A stretch of 64,000 bases of DNA from Bacteroides cellulosilyticus (GTDB lineage: Bacteria > Bacteroidota > Bacteroidia > Bacteroidales > Bacteroidaceae). Each line of letters opens with the position of its first letter. Position 1 is the first letter of the stretch. The position numbers were made by a program, and so were the translations under genes. Below are positions 1 to 8,238 of the stretch, piece by piece. The DNA lies in assembly GCF_020091405.1 (NCBI RefSeq), contig NZ_CP081903.1:3782501-3846500 (forward strand), written 5' to 3'. The notes below the pieces were generated by a model, which did not search any database, had not been told where the DNA came from, and saw only the letters and a program-made list of their open reading frames with translations.

Positions 1-243
1 GGCATTTGTAATACAGGTGATACTTTTCTGACGGAACTTTCGGATGTGAAAGGCGATGTGGTCGATATGGAAGCTTTTGCGCAAGCCTTTGTTTGCCGTG
101 CCAAGAATGTGCCTTTTATTGCTGTGAAGTATGTGACGGATATCATAGGACAGAACTCCGTGAAGCATTGGGAGGATAAACTGGCTGATGCTCGTAAGGG
201 GTTGGGGGAATTCTTTGAACAGATAGGTGGAGCGGTAAAATAA
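1..243 (+). CDS. MTA/SAH nucleosidase-like protein, C-terminal part
   Basis: The reading frame is open from the first base and gives 80 residues, so the 5' part lies outside the window. The fragment has the C-terminal signature of the nucleoside phosphorylase superfamily: a TGDTF segment, then VDMEAFAQAFVC, where the Met-Glu pair contacts the ribose in this family, then VPFIAVKYVTD, whose Asp sits where the catalytic acid lies. The best fit is 5'-methylthioadenosine/S-adenosylhomocysteine nucleosidase, which cleaves adenine from these by-products of SAM-dependent reactions. Other phosphorylase-superfamily nucleosidases cannot be excluded without the N-terminus. The next gene is convergent, 4 bases away. 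Confidence 0.7.
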   Translation, partial: GICNTGDTFLTELSDVKGDVVDMEAFAQAFVCRAKNVPFIAVKYVTDIIGQNSVKHWEDKLADARKGLGEFFEQIGGAVK

Positions 244-247
244 GCAT

Positions 248-607
248 CTACTTCAGCGTCTTAAACGAAAGGATATGATAGGTTACTCCTGCTGCAATAA
301 TCAGGAGTATTACTTTTACCCATATATACGGTATGATAAAAAACACGCAGTAGAGCATGGTGATCCACATCAGCGAGATGGAAATTATCTTTGCACGTAG
401 AGGGATGGCTTTGTTTTCACGAAAGTTGCGGATATAAGGGCCGAGATGCTTATGATTTAATAACCAGTTATACAGGCGAGGCGAACTTTTAAAGTAGAGT
501 GCAGCCGTGAGTAGCAGAAATGGAGTAGTGGGTAGCAACGGCAGAAAAATGCCGAGGATACCAAGTGCCAAAGAGAGTGTACCAAGTGCTATATAAAGGG
601 TTTTCAT
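248..607 (-). CDS. DUF454 (YbaN-like) inner membrane protein
   Basis: This 119-residue protein is mostly hydrophobic. It opens with a membrane segment and the family motif GIFLPLLPTTPFLLL (about residues 19-33), followed by two close hydrophobic segments near residues 75-110. That layout matches the DUF454/YbaN family of small integral membrane proteins, whose biochemical role is not established. It converges on the nucleosidase gene with 4 bases between the stops, so it is probably a single-gene transcript. Confidence 0.85.
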   Translation of the reverse strand: MKTLYIALGTLSLALGILGIFLPLLPTTPFLLLTAALYFKSSPRLYNWLLNHKHLGPYIRNFRENKAIPLRAKIISISLMWITMLYCVFFIIPYIWVKVILLIIAAGVTYHILSFKTLK

Positions 608-716
608 GCCGCAAAAGTACTCTTTTTTTGTTTACGGAGAAAGTTCTGTTTGCTTTGTTATCTGACATTCACTTTAAATGCTTATGTTTGCGAAGAATTT
701 TCAATAAAGTCAAAAC

Positions 717-1574
717 ATGTATTTGAGAAAGTCCGTCTTCACGCTATTGCTGATACTGTGTAATGTATTTGTTGTGGTGGCACAGACCACTGCAGATTCT
801 TTAGCACTTGTTACTGCTCGTTGGAATGTAACTTCTATGGGAAAAGATGTACTTTGTCGCGAAGCGGAGTTCGTTTCTTTGTATGGTGTTCCGCAGCATG
901 TTGCTATTCTTGAAATCAAACCGGAACAACATCGGTTTGACATTTTAATTCATTCTCCTAAAGAAGAAACCAGTAATGCTGCCCGTCGTTCCGGTGCAGT
1001 GGCGGCTATTAACGGTTCTTATTTCAATATCAAGCAAGGAACTTCTATCTGCTATTTGCGGAAAGACGGGGTGGTGGTGGATACTACTGCGACCGGTGTA
1101 CTCAGTACTGTATCCAATGGTGCCGTGAAAATAGATAAAGGGAAACTGGACATCATAGCTTGGAAGAAACAGGATGAGAAAACTTGCGAACAGAAAGAAG
1201 GGAGTATTCTCGTTTCCGGTCCGTTGATGCTGCTGGATGGAAAAGCTTGTGATTTGTCTGCTTGTAACCGGTCATTCGTTCAGACTAAACATCCACGGAG
1301 TGCCGTAGCTCTGATGAAGGATGGAACGGTATTTCTGATTGCGGTTGCGGGCCGTTTCGAAGGTAAGGCGGAAGGTATCAATATCCCTGAGTTGACACAT
1401 CTTCTTCGTGTATTGGGTGCAAGGAAAGCTTTGAACCTGGATGGTGGTGGTTCTACTACACTCTGGAGTGCTTCCGCACCGGATAATGGAATTGTAAACA
1501 AGCTTACTGACAATAAACTTTATGATAATAAAGGGGAGCGTAAGGTTGCCAATTCACTTTGTGTTTATGAATAA
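717..1574 (+). CDS. Exported phosphodiester glycosidase family protein (NAGPA domain)
   Basis: The protein has 285 residues. The first 22 form a signal peptide with likely cleavage after VVA, so it should act in the periplasm or beyond. NGSYFNIKQGTS (about residue 100) and LNLDGGGSTTLW (about residue 240) are hallmarks of the NAGPA/phosphodiester glycosidase fold, which removes N-acetylglucosamine from phosphodiesters in the animal enzyme. The bacterial substrate is unknown. A TATGTTTG -7 box lies at 683-690. The gene is monocistronic in appearance, since a new -7 box precedes queD. Confidence 0.85.
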   Translation: MYLRKSVFTLLLILCNVFVVVAQTTADSLALVTARWNVTSMGKDVLCREAEFVSLYGVPQHVAILEIKPEQHRFDILIHSPKEETSNAARRSGAVAAINGSYFNIKQGTSICYLRKDGVVVDTTATGVLSTVSNGAVKIDKGKLDIIAWKKQDEKTCEQKEGSILVSGPLMLLDGKACDLSACNRSFVQTKHPRSAVALMKDGTVFLIAVAGRFEGKAEGINIPELTHLLRVLGARKALNLDGGGSTTLWSASAPDNGIVNKLTDNKLYDNKGERKVANSLCVYE

Positions 1575-1611
1575 AAGCGGAAGATTTAAACTGTAATCCT
1601 TAGAATTTTTG

Positions 1612-1619
1612 TACTTTTG
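1612..1619 (+). promoter_or_regulatory. -7 box for queD-queE
   Basis: TACTTTTG matches the Bacteroidetes -7 consensus TAnnTTTG and lies 71 bases before the queD start. No clear TTG element is seen 19-21 bases upstream, so the call rests on the -7 box and its position. Confidence 0.45.
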
Positions 1620-1689
1620 TGCCGTGCCGAGGTGACATTAGGTGCGACAACAGACAAAGTATTTTCTTAATTAGCGTATTAACAAGAAT

Positions 1690-2022
1690 ATGTATACAGT
1701 TATCAAACGCATGGAAATATCAGCTGCCCATAGCCTGAAACTTTCCTATCGCAGCAAATGTGAGGATCTGCATGGTCACAATTGGATTATCACAGTCTAC
1801 TGCCGTTCCCGGAAACTCAATGCCGATGGAATGGTAGTTGATTTCAGTCACATCAAAGAAACGGTGAAAGGAAAGCTCGATCACCGTAATTTGAATGAAG
1901 TTCTTCCATTCAATCCTACCGCAGAGAATATAGCCCGCTGGATATGTGAGCAGATATCTACTTGCTTTAAAGTCGAGGTGCAGGAATCTGAATCCAATGT
2001 AGCCATTTATGAGAAAGAATAA
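1690..2022 (+). CDS. queD: 6-carboxytetrahydropterin synthase
   Basis: This 110-residue enzyme converts 7,8-dihydroneopterin triphosphate to 6-carboxytetrahydropterin, an early step to queuosine. The family's zinc-binding histidines are visible in SAAHSL and in LHGHNW. The catalytic Cys lies in SKCEDLHGH, the His of LDHRNLNE is present, and the C-terminal Glu is in VQESESNVAIYE. Length is normal for a short QueD. It is followed 30 bases later by queE, the next enzyme, so the two form a queuosine-precursor operon. Confidence 0.95.
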   Translation: MYTVIKRMEISAAHSLKLSYRSKCEDLHGHNWIITVYCRSRKLNADGMVVDFSHIKETVKGKLDHRNLNEVLPFNPTAENIARWICEQISTCFKVEVQESESNVAIYEKE

Positions 2023-2052
2023 CCCTACTGAAAGCCGGCACAAATATTTTTT

Positions 2053-2598
2053 ATGAGAAAGATTAATGAGATTTTTTATAGCTTGCAAGGTGAAGGCTAT
2101 CACACCGGCACGCCTGCTGTCTTTATCCGCTTTTCCGGTTGCAACCTGAAATGTTCTTTTTGCGATACACGGCATGAAGAAGGTGTGCTGATGTCCGATG
2201 ATGAAATAATTGCCGAAGTAGGAAAGTATCCGGCTGTTACGGTTATCCTGACGGGTGGAGAACCTTCTCTCTGGATTGATGAGGTTTTTATCGACCGTTT
2301 GCACCAGGCGGGAAAGTATGTCTGTATCGAAACGAATGGAACGACCCCATTAGCCCAAAATATTGATTGGGTGACCTGTTCTCCCAAGCAAGGGGTGAAG
2401 TTGGGGATCACCCGTATGGATGAGGTGAAGGTAGTTTACGAAGGTCAGGACATTGGGGTCTACGAGTTGCTTCCTGCTGAATATTTCTTTCTGCAACCCT
2501 GTTCATGTAGCAATACTGCGGAAACAGTGGCGTGCGTCATGCAACATCCTAAATGGCGGTTAAGTCTGCAAACACATAAACTGATTGACATTCGTTAA
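2053..2598 (+). CDS. queE: 7-carboxy-7-deazaguanine synthase (radical SAM)
   Basis: This 181-residue radical SAM enzyme rearranges 6-carboxytetrahydropterin to 7-carboxy-7-deazaguanine. The cluster motif CNLKCSFC (CX3CX2C) starts at about residue 30. The N-terminus NEIFYSLQGEGYHTGTPA is the QueE family opening that binds substrate, and LTGGEPSL is the radical SAM GGE motif. It is on the short side, as many Bacteroidetes QueE proteins are. It lies directly downstream of queD and presumably shares its promoter. Confidence 0.95.
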   Translation: MRKINEIFYSLQGEGYHTGTPAVFIRFSGCNLKCSFCDTRHEEGVLMSDDEIIAEVGKYPAVTVILTGGEPSLWIDEVFIDRLHQAGKYVCIETNGTTPLAQNIDWVTCSPKQGVKLGITRMDEVKVVYEGQDIGVYELLPAEYFFLQPCSCSNTAETVACVMQHPKWRLSLQTHKLIDIR

Positions 2599-2700
2599 TG
2601 AATCGGGTAGTGTTATAGGAATGTAATGTGAATGACATCTTTCTTTTGCTTTTTAGGGCTTACTTTGCCGTGAAATTAAAATTCTAAAAAGAGAAGAAAC

Positions 2701-4149
2701 ATGAAATCAATTCGTTTTTTATCCTTGCTGCTTTTGCTGAATTTATTTGCAGCAGGAGGGTATGCAGCAGACCAGCCCGTTAAAAAAGAGATTGTCGTAA
2801 GTGGTGTGGTGACAGATACGCAGAAACAACCTGTTACAGGTGTTGTTGTGACAGATGGCGTTAATTTTACGCAGACTGATGATAAAGGGCGTTATCAGTT
2901 GGTATCTGATCCCGCACAGTCTAAATTCGTTTATCTTTCTGTTCCGGCGGACTACAAAACTAATGTAGAGAATGCATTGCCTGTTGGCTATTATGCCCGG
3001 ATTGATGCAAAAAAGAAAAAGAATCGTTGTGATTTCAGCTTGGTGAAGAGAGAACAGCCGGTTCAGGATTTTACCTTTATAGCTATCTCTGATCCGCAGG
3101 CAAGAAATGAGGAACAGTTGGATCGCTTTGCTTCGGAAACTGTGGTTGATTTGGAGGAAACATTGAAGCAATTATCTTCGCAGGAAGTTTACGGAATGGT
3201 TCTGGGAGATATCGTCTGGGATGTTATGCCTTTGTATGATTCGTATAAGAAGGTTATCTCTGATTTGGACTTAACTATGTATCATGTGATTGGTAATCAC
3301 GACTTTGATCAGCAATATACGGCACTGAGCCTCGCTACGAATAAGGAAGAATACGGGGAATTGGTATTTGGTGAGCATTTTGGACCGACGGATTATTCTC
3401 TTAATGTAGGGAAAGTGCATATTATTTCGATGAAAGACATAGATTATAAAGGTAAGAAGAAATATACGGAGCAGTTTACCCCTGAACAATTGGAATGGTT
3501 GAAAAAGGATCTGAGCTATGTGAAGCCGGGTACTACCGTACTGTTGAATCTTCATGCTCCTACGGCTAACAGTACGGGTAGAGGAGGAGCCAATGCCCGT
3601 AATGCCGAACAACTTTTTGAGATACTAAAAGATTATAAGACGCATATCTTTGTCGGTCATACTCATTTTTATGAAAACCGCATTGTGACTCCTGTTATCT
3701 ATGAACATAATATTGGTGCAGCTTGTGGTGCCTGGTGGGCAGGACATGTAAATCGTTGCGGTGCTCCCAATGGTTATCTGGTGGTAAATGTGACCGGTGA
3801 TGACATCTCCTGGCAGTATAAGGCTACCGGTCGTCCATTCGATTATCAGTTTCGTGTGTATAAGCCGGGTGAGTTTCAGAGCCAACCTAAGTATCTGGTG
3901 GTTAATGTCTGGGATTATGATCCGGCATGGAAGTTATCCTACTATGAAGACGGTGTTGAGAAACCGGGCGTAATGGAGGCTTTTGACGATGAGGATCAGG
4001 ATTATATTACAATGAAAGAAGGAAAGGCTACAGGATATCATACATCACACTTATTCCGGGTACATCCTACGGATAAGGCTAAATCAGTGAAGATCGTAGC
4101 AACAAATCGTTTCGGTCAGAGCTTTACTCAGACTGTAGATTTGAAATGA
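2701..4149 (+). CDS. Exported calcineurin-like phosphoesterase, three-domain type
   Basis: This 482-residue protein has a signal peptide (about residues 1-23, AAGGYAAD). An N-terminal beta domain resembling a carboxypeptidase-regulatory fold (VSGVVTDTQKQPVTGVVV) follows, then a metallophosphoesterase domain with DPQARN, GDIVWD, GNHDFD, LHAP and GHTHFYEN metal-ligand motifs, then a C-terminal beta domain. This matches the MetallophosN-Metallophos-MetallophosC architecture common in Bacteroides. The substrate is not known and it stands alone. It ends at a bidirectional terminator shared with the opposing tRNA. Confidence 0.88.
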   Translation: MKSIRFLSLLLLLNLFAAGGYAADQPVKKEIVVSGVVTDTQKQPVTGVVVTDGVNFTQTDDKGRYQLVSDPAQSKFVYLSVPADYKTNVENALPVGYYARIDAKKKKNRCDFSLVKREQPVQDFTFIAISDPQARNEEQLDRFASETVVDLEETLKQLSSQEVYGMVLGDIVWDVMPLYDSYKKVISDLDLTMYHVIGNHDFDQQYTALSLATNKEEYGELVFGEHFGPTDYSLNVGKVHIISMKDIDYKGKKKYTEQFTPEQLEWLKKDLSYVKPGTTVLLNLHAPTANSTGRGGANARNAEQLFEILKDYKTHIFVGHTHFYENRIVTPVIYEHNIGAACGAWWAGHVNRCGAPNGYLVVNVTGDDISWQYKATGRPFDYQFRVYKPGEFQSQPKYLVVNVWDYDPAWKLSYYEDGVEKPGVMEAFDDEDQDYITMKEGKATGYHTSHLFRVHPTDKAKSVKIVATNRFGQSFTQTVDLK

Positions 4150-4186
4150 CAGGCTTTGAATACTCGTTTATGACGGGTTTATAAAC

Positions 4187-4221
4187 AAAAATAGCTGCAA
4201 GTTTTTACTTGCAGCTATTTT
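4187..4221. terminator. Bidirectional terminator between phosphoesterase gene and tRNA-Trp
   Basis: An inverted repeat with 15-base arms (AAAATAGCTGCAAGT and its complement) surrounds a T loop. Runs of A and T on either side make it usable on both strands. It separates the stop of the plus-strand phosphoesterase gene from the 3' end of the minus-strand tRNA. Confidence 0.8.
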
Positions 4222-4228
4222 CATCTTG

Positions 4229-4301
4229 CACGGGAGGAGAGGCTCGAACTCCCGACACCTGGTTTTGGAGACCAGTGCTCTACCAACTGAGCTACTCCCG
4301 T
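4229..4301 (-). tRNA. tRNA-Trp (CCA anticodon)
   Basis: On the minus strand the 73-nt cloverleaf starts ACGGGAG and ends CTCCCGT plus discriminator G, giving a 7-bp acceptor stem. The D arm is GCTC/GAGC. The anticodon stem CTGGT/ACCAG holds loop CTCCAAA, so the anticodon is CCA. The T arm contains GTTCGAGC. The 3' CCA is not encoded and must be added after transcription. Confidence 0.95.
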
Positions 4302-4376
4302 GTTTGCGGCTGCAAAGGTAATGTAAACTTTCAAATATGCAAGAGGGATGAGCGATTATTTTAACGCTCTCTCGTC

Positions 4377-4952
4377 TTATAACATCTGTAAGTCCTGATA
4401 CATAATGCGGTAGGCTGCTGCTTTTTTTTCTAAAGCAAGCGGATAAGCGCGCGAAGAAGAGGGCATCCGATAGAGTCGCATAGGTCTGCCATCAAAAACA
4501 AACTCTGTAAAATCTCCCACTTTCGGTTTTTCAAGAGAGAACTGTTCGCATAAAGTTTCCGTTGCTTTCTCACCTGTAGTAACTATGGCTTTACATTCCG
4601 GTAAGCGGCGGAGCATGCCCTCGATATCCGTAGGCTCTACAACTTCCAGAAATTTGTCGGATGCATTGTCCTGCAACCGTCGTATGGCGGTAGCTGTATC
4701 AAATAGGGCAATGCCTTTTTCTTGCAGGAAAGGGACAATGCGATCTTTGTCGAAAGCTTTTGCCGCTTCGTTCAGAAAATGGTTCTTATCATTGAAGAAT
4801 AGGAATCCTACAATCCGCCACATATCATTGTTCCAGTTCGGATAGTAAAACTCCATCGACCACCTTTTCTTTTGAGGTGGAAAACTTCCCAGCATCAGCA
4901 AACGGGCGTTAGCAGGAAGAAAGGGTTCTAAAGGGTGTCGTTCGATTTGCAT
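4377..4952 (-). CDS. Uracil-DNA glycosylase superfamily protein
   Basis: This 191-residue protein opens with LLMLGSFPPQKKRWSMEF, matching motif A of the mismatch-type uracil-DNA glycosylases, followed by YYPNWNNDMWRI, typical of the hypoxanthine/uracil glycosylase branch (family 6, HDG-like). PSSSRAY near residue 165 fits the C-terminal motif B region. It probably excises deaminated bases, but the exact lesion cannot be told. Its start overlaps the 3' end of the KamA-like gene by 25 bases, so the two are likely translated from one message. Confidence 0.78.
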   Translation of the reverse strand: MQIERHPLEPFLPANARLLMLGSFPPQKKRWSMEFYYPNWNNDMWRIVGFLFFNDKNHFLNEAAKAFDKDRIVPFLQEKGIALFDTATAIRRLQDNASDKFLEVVEPTDIEGMLRRLPECKAIVTTGEKATETLCEQFSLEKPKVGDFTEFVFDGRPMRLYRMPSSSRAYPLALEKKAAAYRIMYQDLQML

Positions 4953-7042
4953 ACTGCTATTTCCAGATTACTCATTTTTTCTGTGATGCGGAAAGGGAAG
5001 TCCGGATATTCGTACAGGCTGAACCGTGATTCGGTTTTGCCTTCCGTATAATTCCAGATACTTGCGTAGTCTTCCACATCTTCTCCCATGGCACGCAGTT
5101 GTCGCAGGTAGGCGGCTATGGACTTATTCTCTACGATATAGACCTGTCCGAGTTGATTGATTATCGGGCTGTGGCTACGTGTTCCGTCGTGGTCGAAACG
5201 AAGGATGCGCTTTCCGTCTTCGGTCATTCCCACCAGATTGAACGTCATGCTCTTGCCAATGGCGGGCAGGTTCAACACGCTGCGGTCCGTGGCAAGGAAC
5301 GGAAGATGATGTATTTTCAGGAACTGGCGGATACAGGATGCAGGATCAAGTGCGGTTTCGAGCGATGCAGACAGGTTGAAGGCATCTTCTTTATTCAGTT
5401 TGCCGAAACGCTTTTCTTCTTGCTGTTCCTGCATGGAACGGCTGTTTGGTGTAAAGACTGCGTTGTTTTCTTCGAAACCTTTTACGGAGAATGTATAGTA
5501 GCAGACAACTCCCAGTTCGTTAAGTACCTGGCGTAGGCGAGTGGTATGTCCCCGACGTGAGGCAGCTACGTTATACACAAGTTGGTTGGTAATCAGCCAG
5601 CCTGCCGATAATAATTTGCGAATACCTTCCTTTGCCTCGGGAGTAACCTCCAGTGGCGTTTGGAAATGCGTTTGAATAATGAACTGACGGATACCGATGA
5701 CGGATGCTTTCTCCTTGAAAGTTCGCAGAATTTCTACCAATTCATTGTTGATACGCATTGGCAGATAAGCTGGCAAACGCGATCCGAGGCGAATACGCTG
5801 TAACTCGGCATACTTTTCTCCTTCCGGGCGTTCCTGATTGGCTTTCCGTTTACGGGCAGCCATGCGGTAAACGGCTTCCAGAATTGTGTTTAGCGTCTTG
5901 TTCTGACTCATGAGGGCATCTCCACCTGTGATGAGGATGTCACGCAATTGGGTATCTTCCTCGAAGTAAGTCATCAGACGGCGTAATTTCTTCTCCCATG
6001 TTTCTTTAGGACGCAGGGAGTCAAACTCAAAATTGAGTCGTTTGCTCTGGAAGTCATACATGCGCTGGCAGGAAGCACAAAGCCCGCCACAAGCGCGTCC
6101 CATGGTGTCGGGAATGAGGATGGCTACTTCCGGATAACGACGGTGGATATTGTGCCCGTCGGGCAGGAGCCAGCCGGCCGCATTGGGTTTTCCAACTTCT
6201 ACTATGTCTTCACGTTCCCAAGCGCGGATTTGCCCGTAAGTTTCCACCAGTTGCGGGGAGTAGAGGATGTAGCTGCGCAGAGATTCATCGTTGTATCCTG
6301 TACTGCCGGGATTTAACAAGTGCAGATAGTAAGGCGTAACGAAGAAAGGCATTCCTTTCTTGCGGGCACGAGATAACAGATACATGGTTTCAGCAGAAAG
6401 TGAATTGCCCAGAAAGCGATTCAGTTCCGTAGGGCTTTTGGCAGCCATGGCCAGATGGAAACGGAAGTCATTCCACCATTCGCTGACGAGATGGTATTTC
6501 TCTTCGTAGCTGACGCCCTCTTCAAAGTGGTAGCGGGAAACAGCGGTACGGTGCTCTATCTTCTGTATCAATGCGTGCAGAATACGCTCTTTATTTTTGG
6601 CATGGATTAGTTGTACGTCTTCGTCCAGTCCGCTGGGCCAGCGCTCGGTCCATGCTTTGACTCGTTGGGGTGCGGGGAGTGGGGCAGCAGGATGCTGTAA
6701 GCGTTTGAATTGCTGGAAAATATCCAGGAACACGTCTGTTTCCACATCTTCTTCCAGGTTTCCGGAAAGAAACGCGTATAGAAGTGACAGGGTAGAAACA
6801 ATCATTTGTTCATCGGTAGAAAGTTCATGGACTTCCTGGCCGTCATATTCAATCAGAAGTCGAATTTGCCTGACAACTTCACTTTCCGTATCAGCCTGAT
6901 TGGTAATGAATTCCGAAATGCCTTGCTTGAAGCTTTCCGTACCGTCGCTCTGTTCGGCGATGCGTACAATTTCGGGAAGTTCATTTCGATAAAGTTGCTT
7001 CAACTGGGATAAAGTGAGTGCAAGCATTTTCTTTTGTTTCAT
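4928..7042 (-). CDS. KamA-family radical SAM protein with long N-terminal extension
   Basis: This 704-residue protein has a radical SAM cluster motif at Cys318, Cys322 and Cys325 (ACGGLCASC), followed by DILITGGDALMS, as in lysine 2,3-aminomutase. Canonical LAM has about 416 residues with its cluster near residue 130, so this protein has an extra N-terminal region of roughly 200 residues, mostly helical. The Gly-rich PLP-lysine motif of LAM is not evident; the corresponding C-terminal stretch reads LNLPAIGKSMTF. The reaction may not be lysine mutation. It overlaps the glycosylase gene. Confidence 0.8.
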   Translation of the reverse strand: MKQKKMLALTLSQLKQLYRNELPEIVRIAEQSDGTESFKQGISEFITNQADTESEVVRQIRLLIEYDGQEVHELSTDEQMIVSTLSLLYAFLSGNLEEDVETDVFLDIFQQFKRLQHPAAPLPAPQRVKAWTERWPSGLDEDVQLIHAKNKERILHALIQKIEHRTAVSRYHFEEGVSYEEKYHLVSEWWNDFRFHLAMAAKSPTELNRFLGNSLSAETMYLLSRARKKGMPFFVTPYYLHLLNPGSTGYNDESLRSYILYSPQLVETYGQIRAWEREDIVEVGKPNAAGWLLPDGHNIHRRYPEVAILIPDTMGRACGGLCASCQRMYDFQSKRLNFEFDSLRPKETWEKKLRRLMTYFEEDTQLRDILITGGDALMSQNKTLNTILEAVYRMAARKRKANQERPEGEKYAELQRIRLGSRLPAYLPMRINNELVEILRTFKEKASVIGIRQFIIQTHFQTPLEVTPEAKEGIRKLLSAGWLITNQLVYNVAASRRGHTTRLRQVLNELGVVCYYTFSVKGFEENNAVFTPNSRSMQEQQEEKRFGKLNKEDAFNLSASLETALDPASCIRQFLKIHHLPFLATDRSVLNLPAIGKSMTFNLVGMTEDGKRILRFDHDGTRSHSPIINQLGQVYIVENKSIAAYLRQLRAMGEDVEDYASIWNYTEGKTESRFSLYEYPDFPFRITEKMSNLEIAVCKSNDTL

Positions 7043-7076
7043 AAGCGGTTGTTTTTTAATGATTAATATTGAATGT

Positions 7077-7320
7077 TAGCTACAAGTTACGAGCTACAGC
7101 TTGAGAGTTCTGTTGATACAGAAACTCTAATAGCCTGTGAAAGGCTGCCTGACTTATTGAGCCTAAATCAAGCTATTTGAATTATCGGATCTTCTGAATA
7201 ATCAGATTACTTGAACTAATAGGTTTTGAACTATCAACTTATCAGAGTTTTTTAACTTACCCAGTGCAATAGTTTGTCACTGATAGCTTGTAGCCTGTAG
7301 CTTAGCGGGCAAAGCCCGCT
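7077..7320. repeat. Compound intergenic palindrome with AGCTACAAG-type arms
   Basis: This lies in the 448-base gap between two minus-strand genes. The left arm (7077-7103) is built of repeats like GCTACAAG and GAGCTACAG. The right arm (7281-7305) carries their complements (TAGCTTGTAGCCTGTAGC). A small hairpin AGCGGGCaaaGCCCGCT follows at 7304-7320. The 180 bases between the arms show no gene. The same arm vocabulary recurs at 38.5 kb. Confidence 0.6.
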
Positions 7321-7390
7321 ATATCTTACAACAATCTCTTTGCATAAAGTGTTGTTGCTCCTTTGAGCAAAAAAGTTGCATAAAAATAAC

Positions 7391-7419
7391 AAAAAAAGGC
7401 GAGTATATCACTTCTCGCC
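7391..7419 (-). terminator. Intrinsic terminator downstream of the 7491-8117 gene
   Basis: Read on the minus strand, GGCGAG and CTCGCC pair across a 10-base loop and are followed by a run of T (plus-strand A7 at 7391-7397). It lies 72 bases past the stop of the minus-strand hypothetical gene. Confidence 0.8.
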
Positions 7420-7490
7420 CTTTCTATTGATTATTTCTTTAGAAAACTTTTTCTTTTGATAACAGTTTTTGCCTGATAGATATTTCAAGC

Positions 7491-8117
7491 TTATTTCTCT
7501 TCCGTGGCTTTGCTTTTCGGTTCTTTTTTAGCCAGTAGCACAACGTTGTACACGTATTCTGTCATCCACTGCTCCGAATACCCCAGACGCTCTTTATACT
7601 GGCGGACTGCCATAGCCGTCTTGTGTACATCGTCCTTTTTCCATACGGTCTTGGTACAGACGTCATGTACGGTCTTTTCGGTCATACTGCGCAGTGCGCC
7701 TTTAAAAACAGAGGGAACGCGGAACTTCCACTGCATCAAGTTGCCCATCAACATCATCAGGTCTTGTGAGAAGCCTTGATACATAAACAAGTATGTCTGC
7801 ACATCATTCTGCGTGCGGCAATGTTTTTTTACGGAGGCATCGATTTCCTTGAAGAAGTTTTCACTCAGTCCATAGTCCTGCATCAGCATTTTGCGTGAAG
7901 CAGTCTTTTCGGCTTGTCCCAGTCGTCCGCCCTGAGTCGGTATTTTGAACAGGCGTTTGAAGTTGGCTACATCCGGTACGAAACGAATGTTCGTAATGCC
8001 TAGATTAGCGGCAATCACGGACTGGAAATAAACGCGTGTCAGTGACACGAAATCTTCCACGTTTTTGGAGGAAGTACCCTCGGAATTCTTTTTAAATAGT
8101 TTGGCAAATATACCCAT
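7491..8117 (-). CDS. Conserved hypothetical protein, cytosolic
   Basis: I do not recognise a domain in this 208-residue protein. It has no signal peptide or membrane segment. It is lysine-rich at both ends, and its centre is predicted mostly helical with aromatic-rich stretches (YLFMYQGFSQDLMMLMGNLM). It has its own promoter inside an AT-rich palindrome and its own terminator, so it is a single-gene unit. It is upstream of the KamA-like gene on the same strand, but the terminator between them argues against co-transcription. Confidence 0.75.
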   Translation of the reverse strand: MGIFAKLFKKNSEGTSSKNVEDFVSLTRVYFQSVIAANLGITNIRFVPDVANFKRLFKIPTQGGRLGQAEKTASRKMLMQDYGLSENFFKEIDASVKKHCRTQNDVQTYLFMYQGFSQDLMMLMGNLMQWKFRVPSVFKGALRSMTEKTVHDVCTKTVWKKDDVHKTAMAVRQYKERLGYSEQWMTEYVYNVVLLAKKEPKSKATEEK

Positions 8118-8122
8118 CTGAT

Positions 8123-8236
8123 TTATGTTTTATGATTTATGATTTATAATTGCCGGGGCAATTGCGGTTGCAAAAGTACGAAATAAGTTGATTTACACCA
8201 ACAATTGTATAAATCATAATTTATAAATCATAAATC
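8123..8236. repeat. AT-rich compound palindrome with TTTATGA-type arms
   Basis: The left arm holds tandem TTTATGA/TTTATAA units and the right arm (about 8203-8236) holds TAAATCATAATTTATAAATC, largely its complement. A short hairpin AATTGCCggGGCAATT lies just inside the left arm. The promoter of the minus-strand hypothetical gene lies in the loop. Confidence 0.6.
8171..8201 (-). promoter_or_regulatory. Promoter of the 7491-8117 gene
   Basis: On the minus strand TTG (8199-8201) is followed after exactly 20 bases by TACTTTTG (8171-8178), a full match to the Bacteroidetes -33/-7 arrangement, 54 bases before the start codon. Confidence 0.75.
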
Positions 8237-8238
8237 TC

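Noticed and set aside
1620..1689. A preQ1 riboswitch in the queD-queE leader
   Set aside because: No preQ1 aptamer pattern (short hairpin with A-rich tail pairing back into the loop) was found in the 70-base leader.
7104..7280. A decayed 22-bp array inside the 7.1-kb palindrome
   Set aside because: Weak AACT/ATCA recurrences are present, but no consistent period could be placed by eye.
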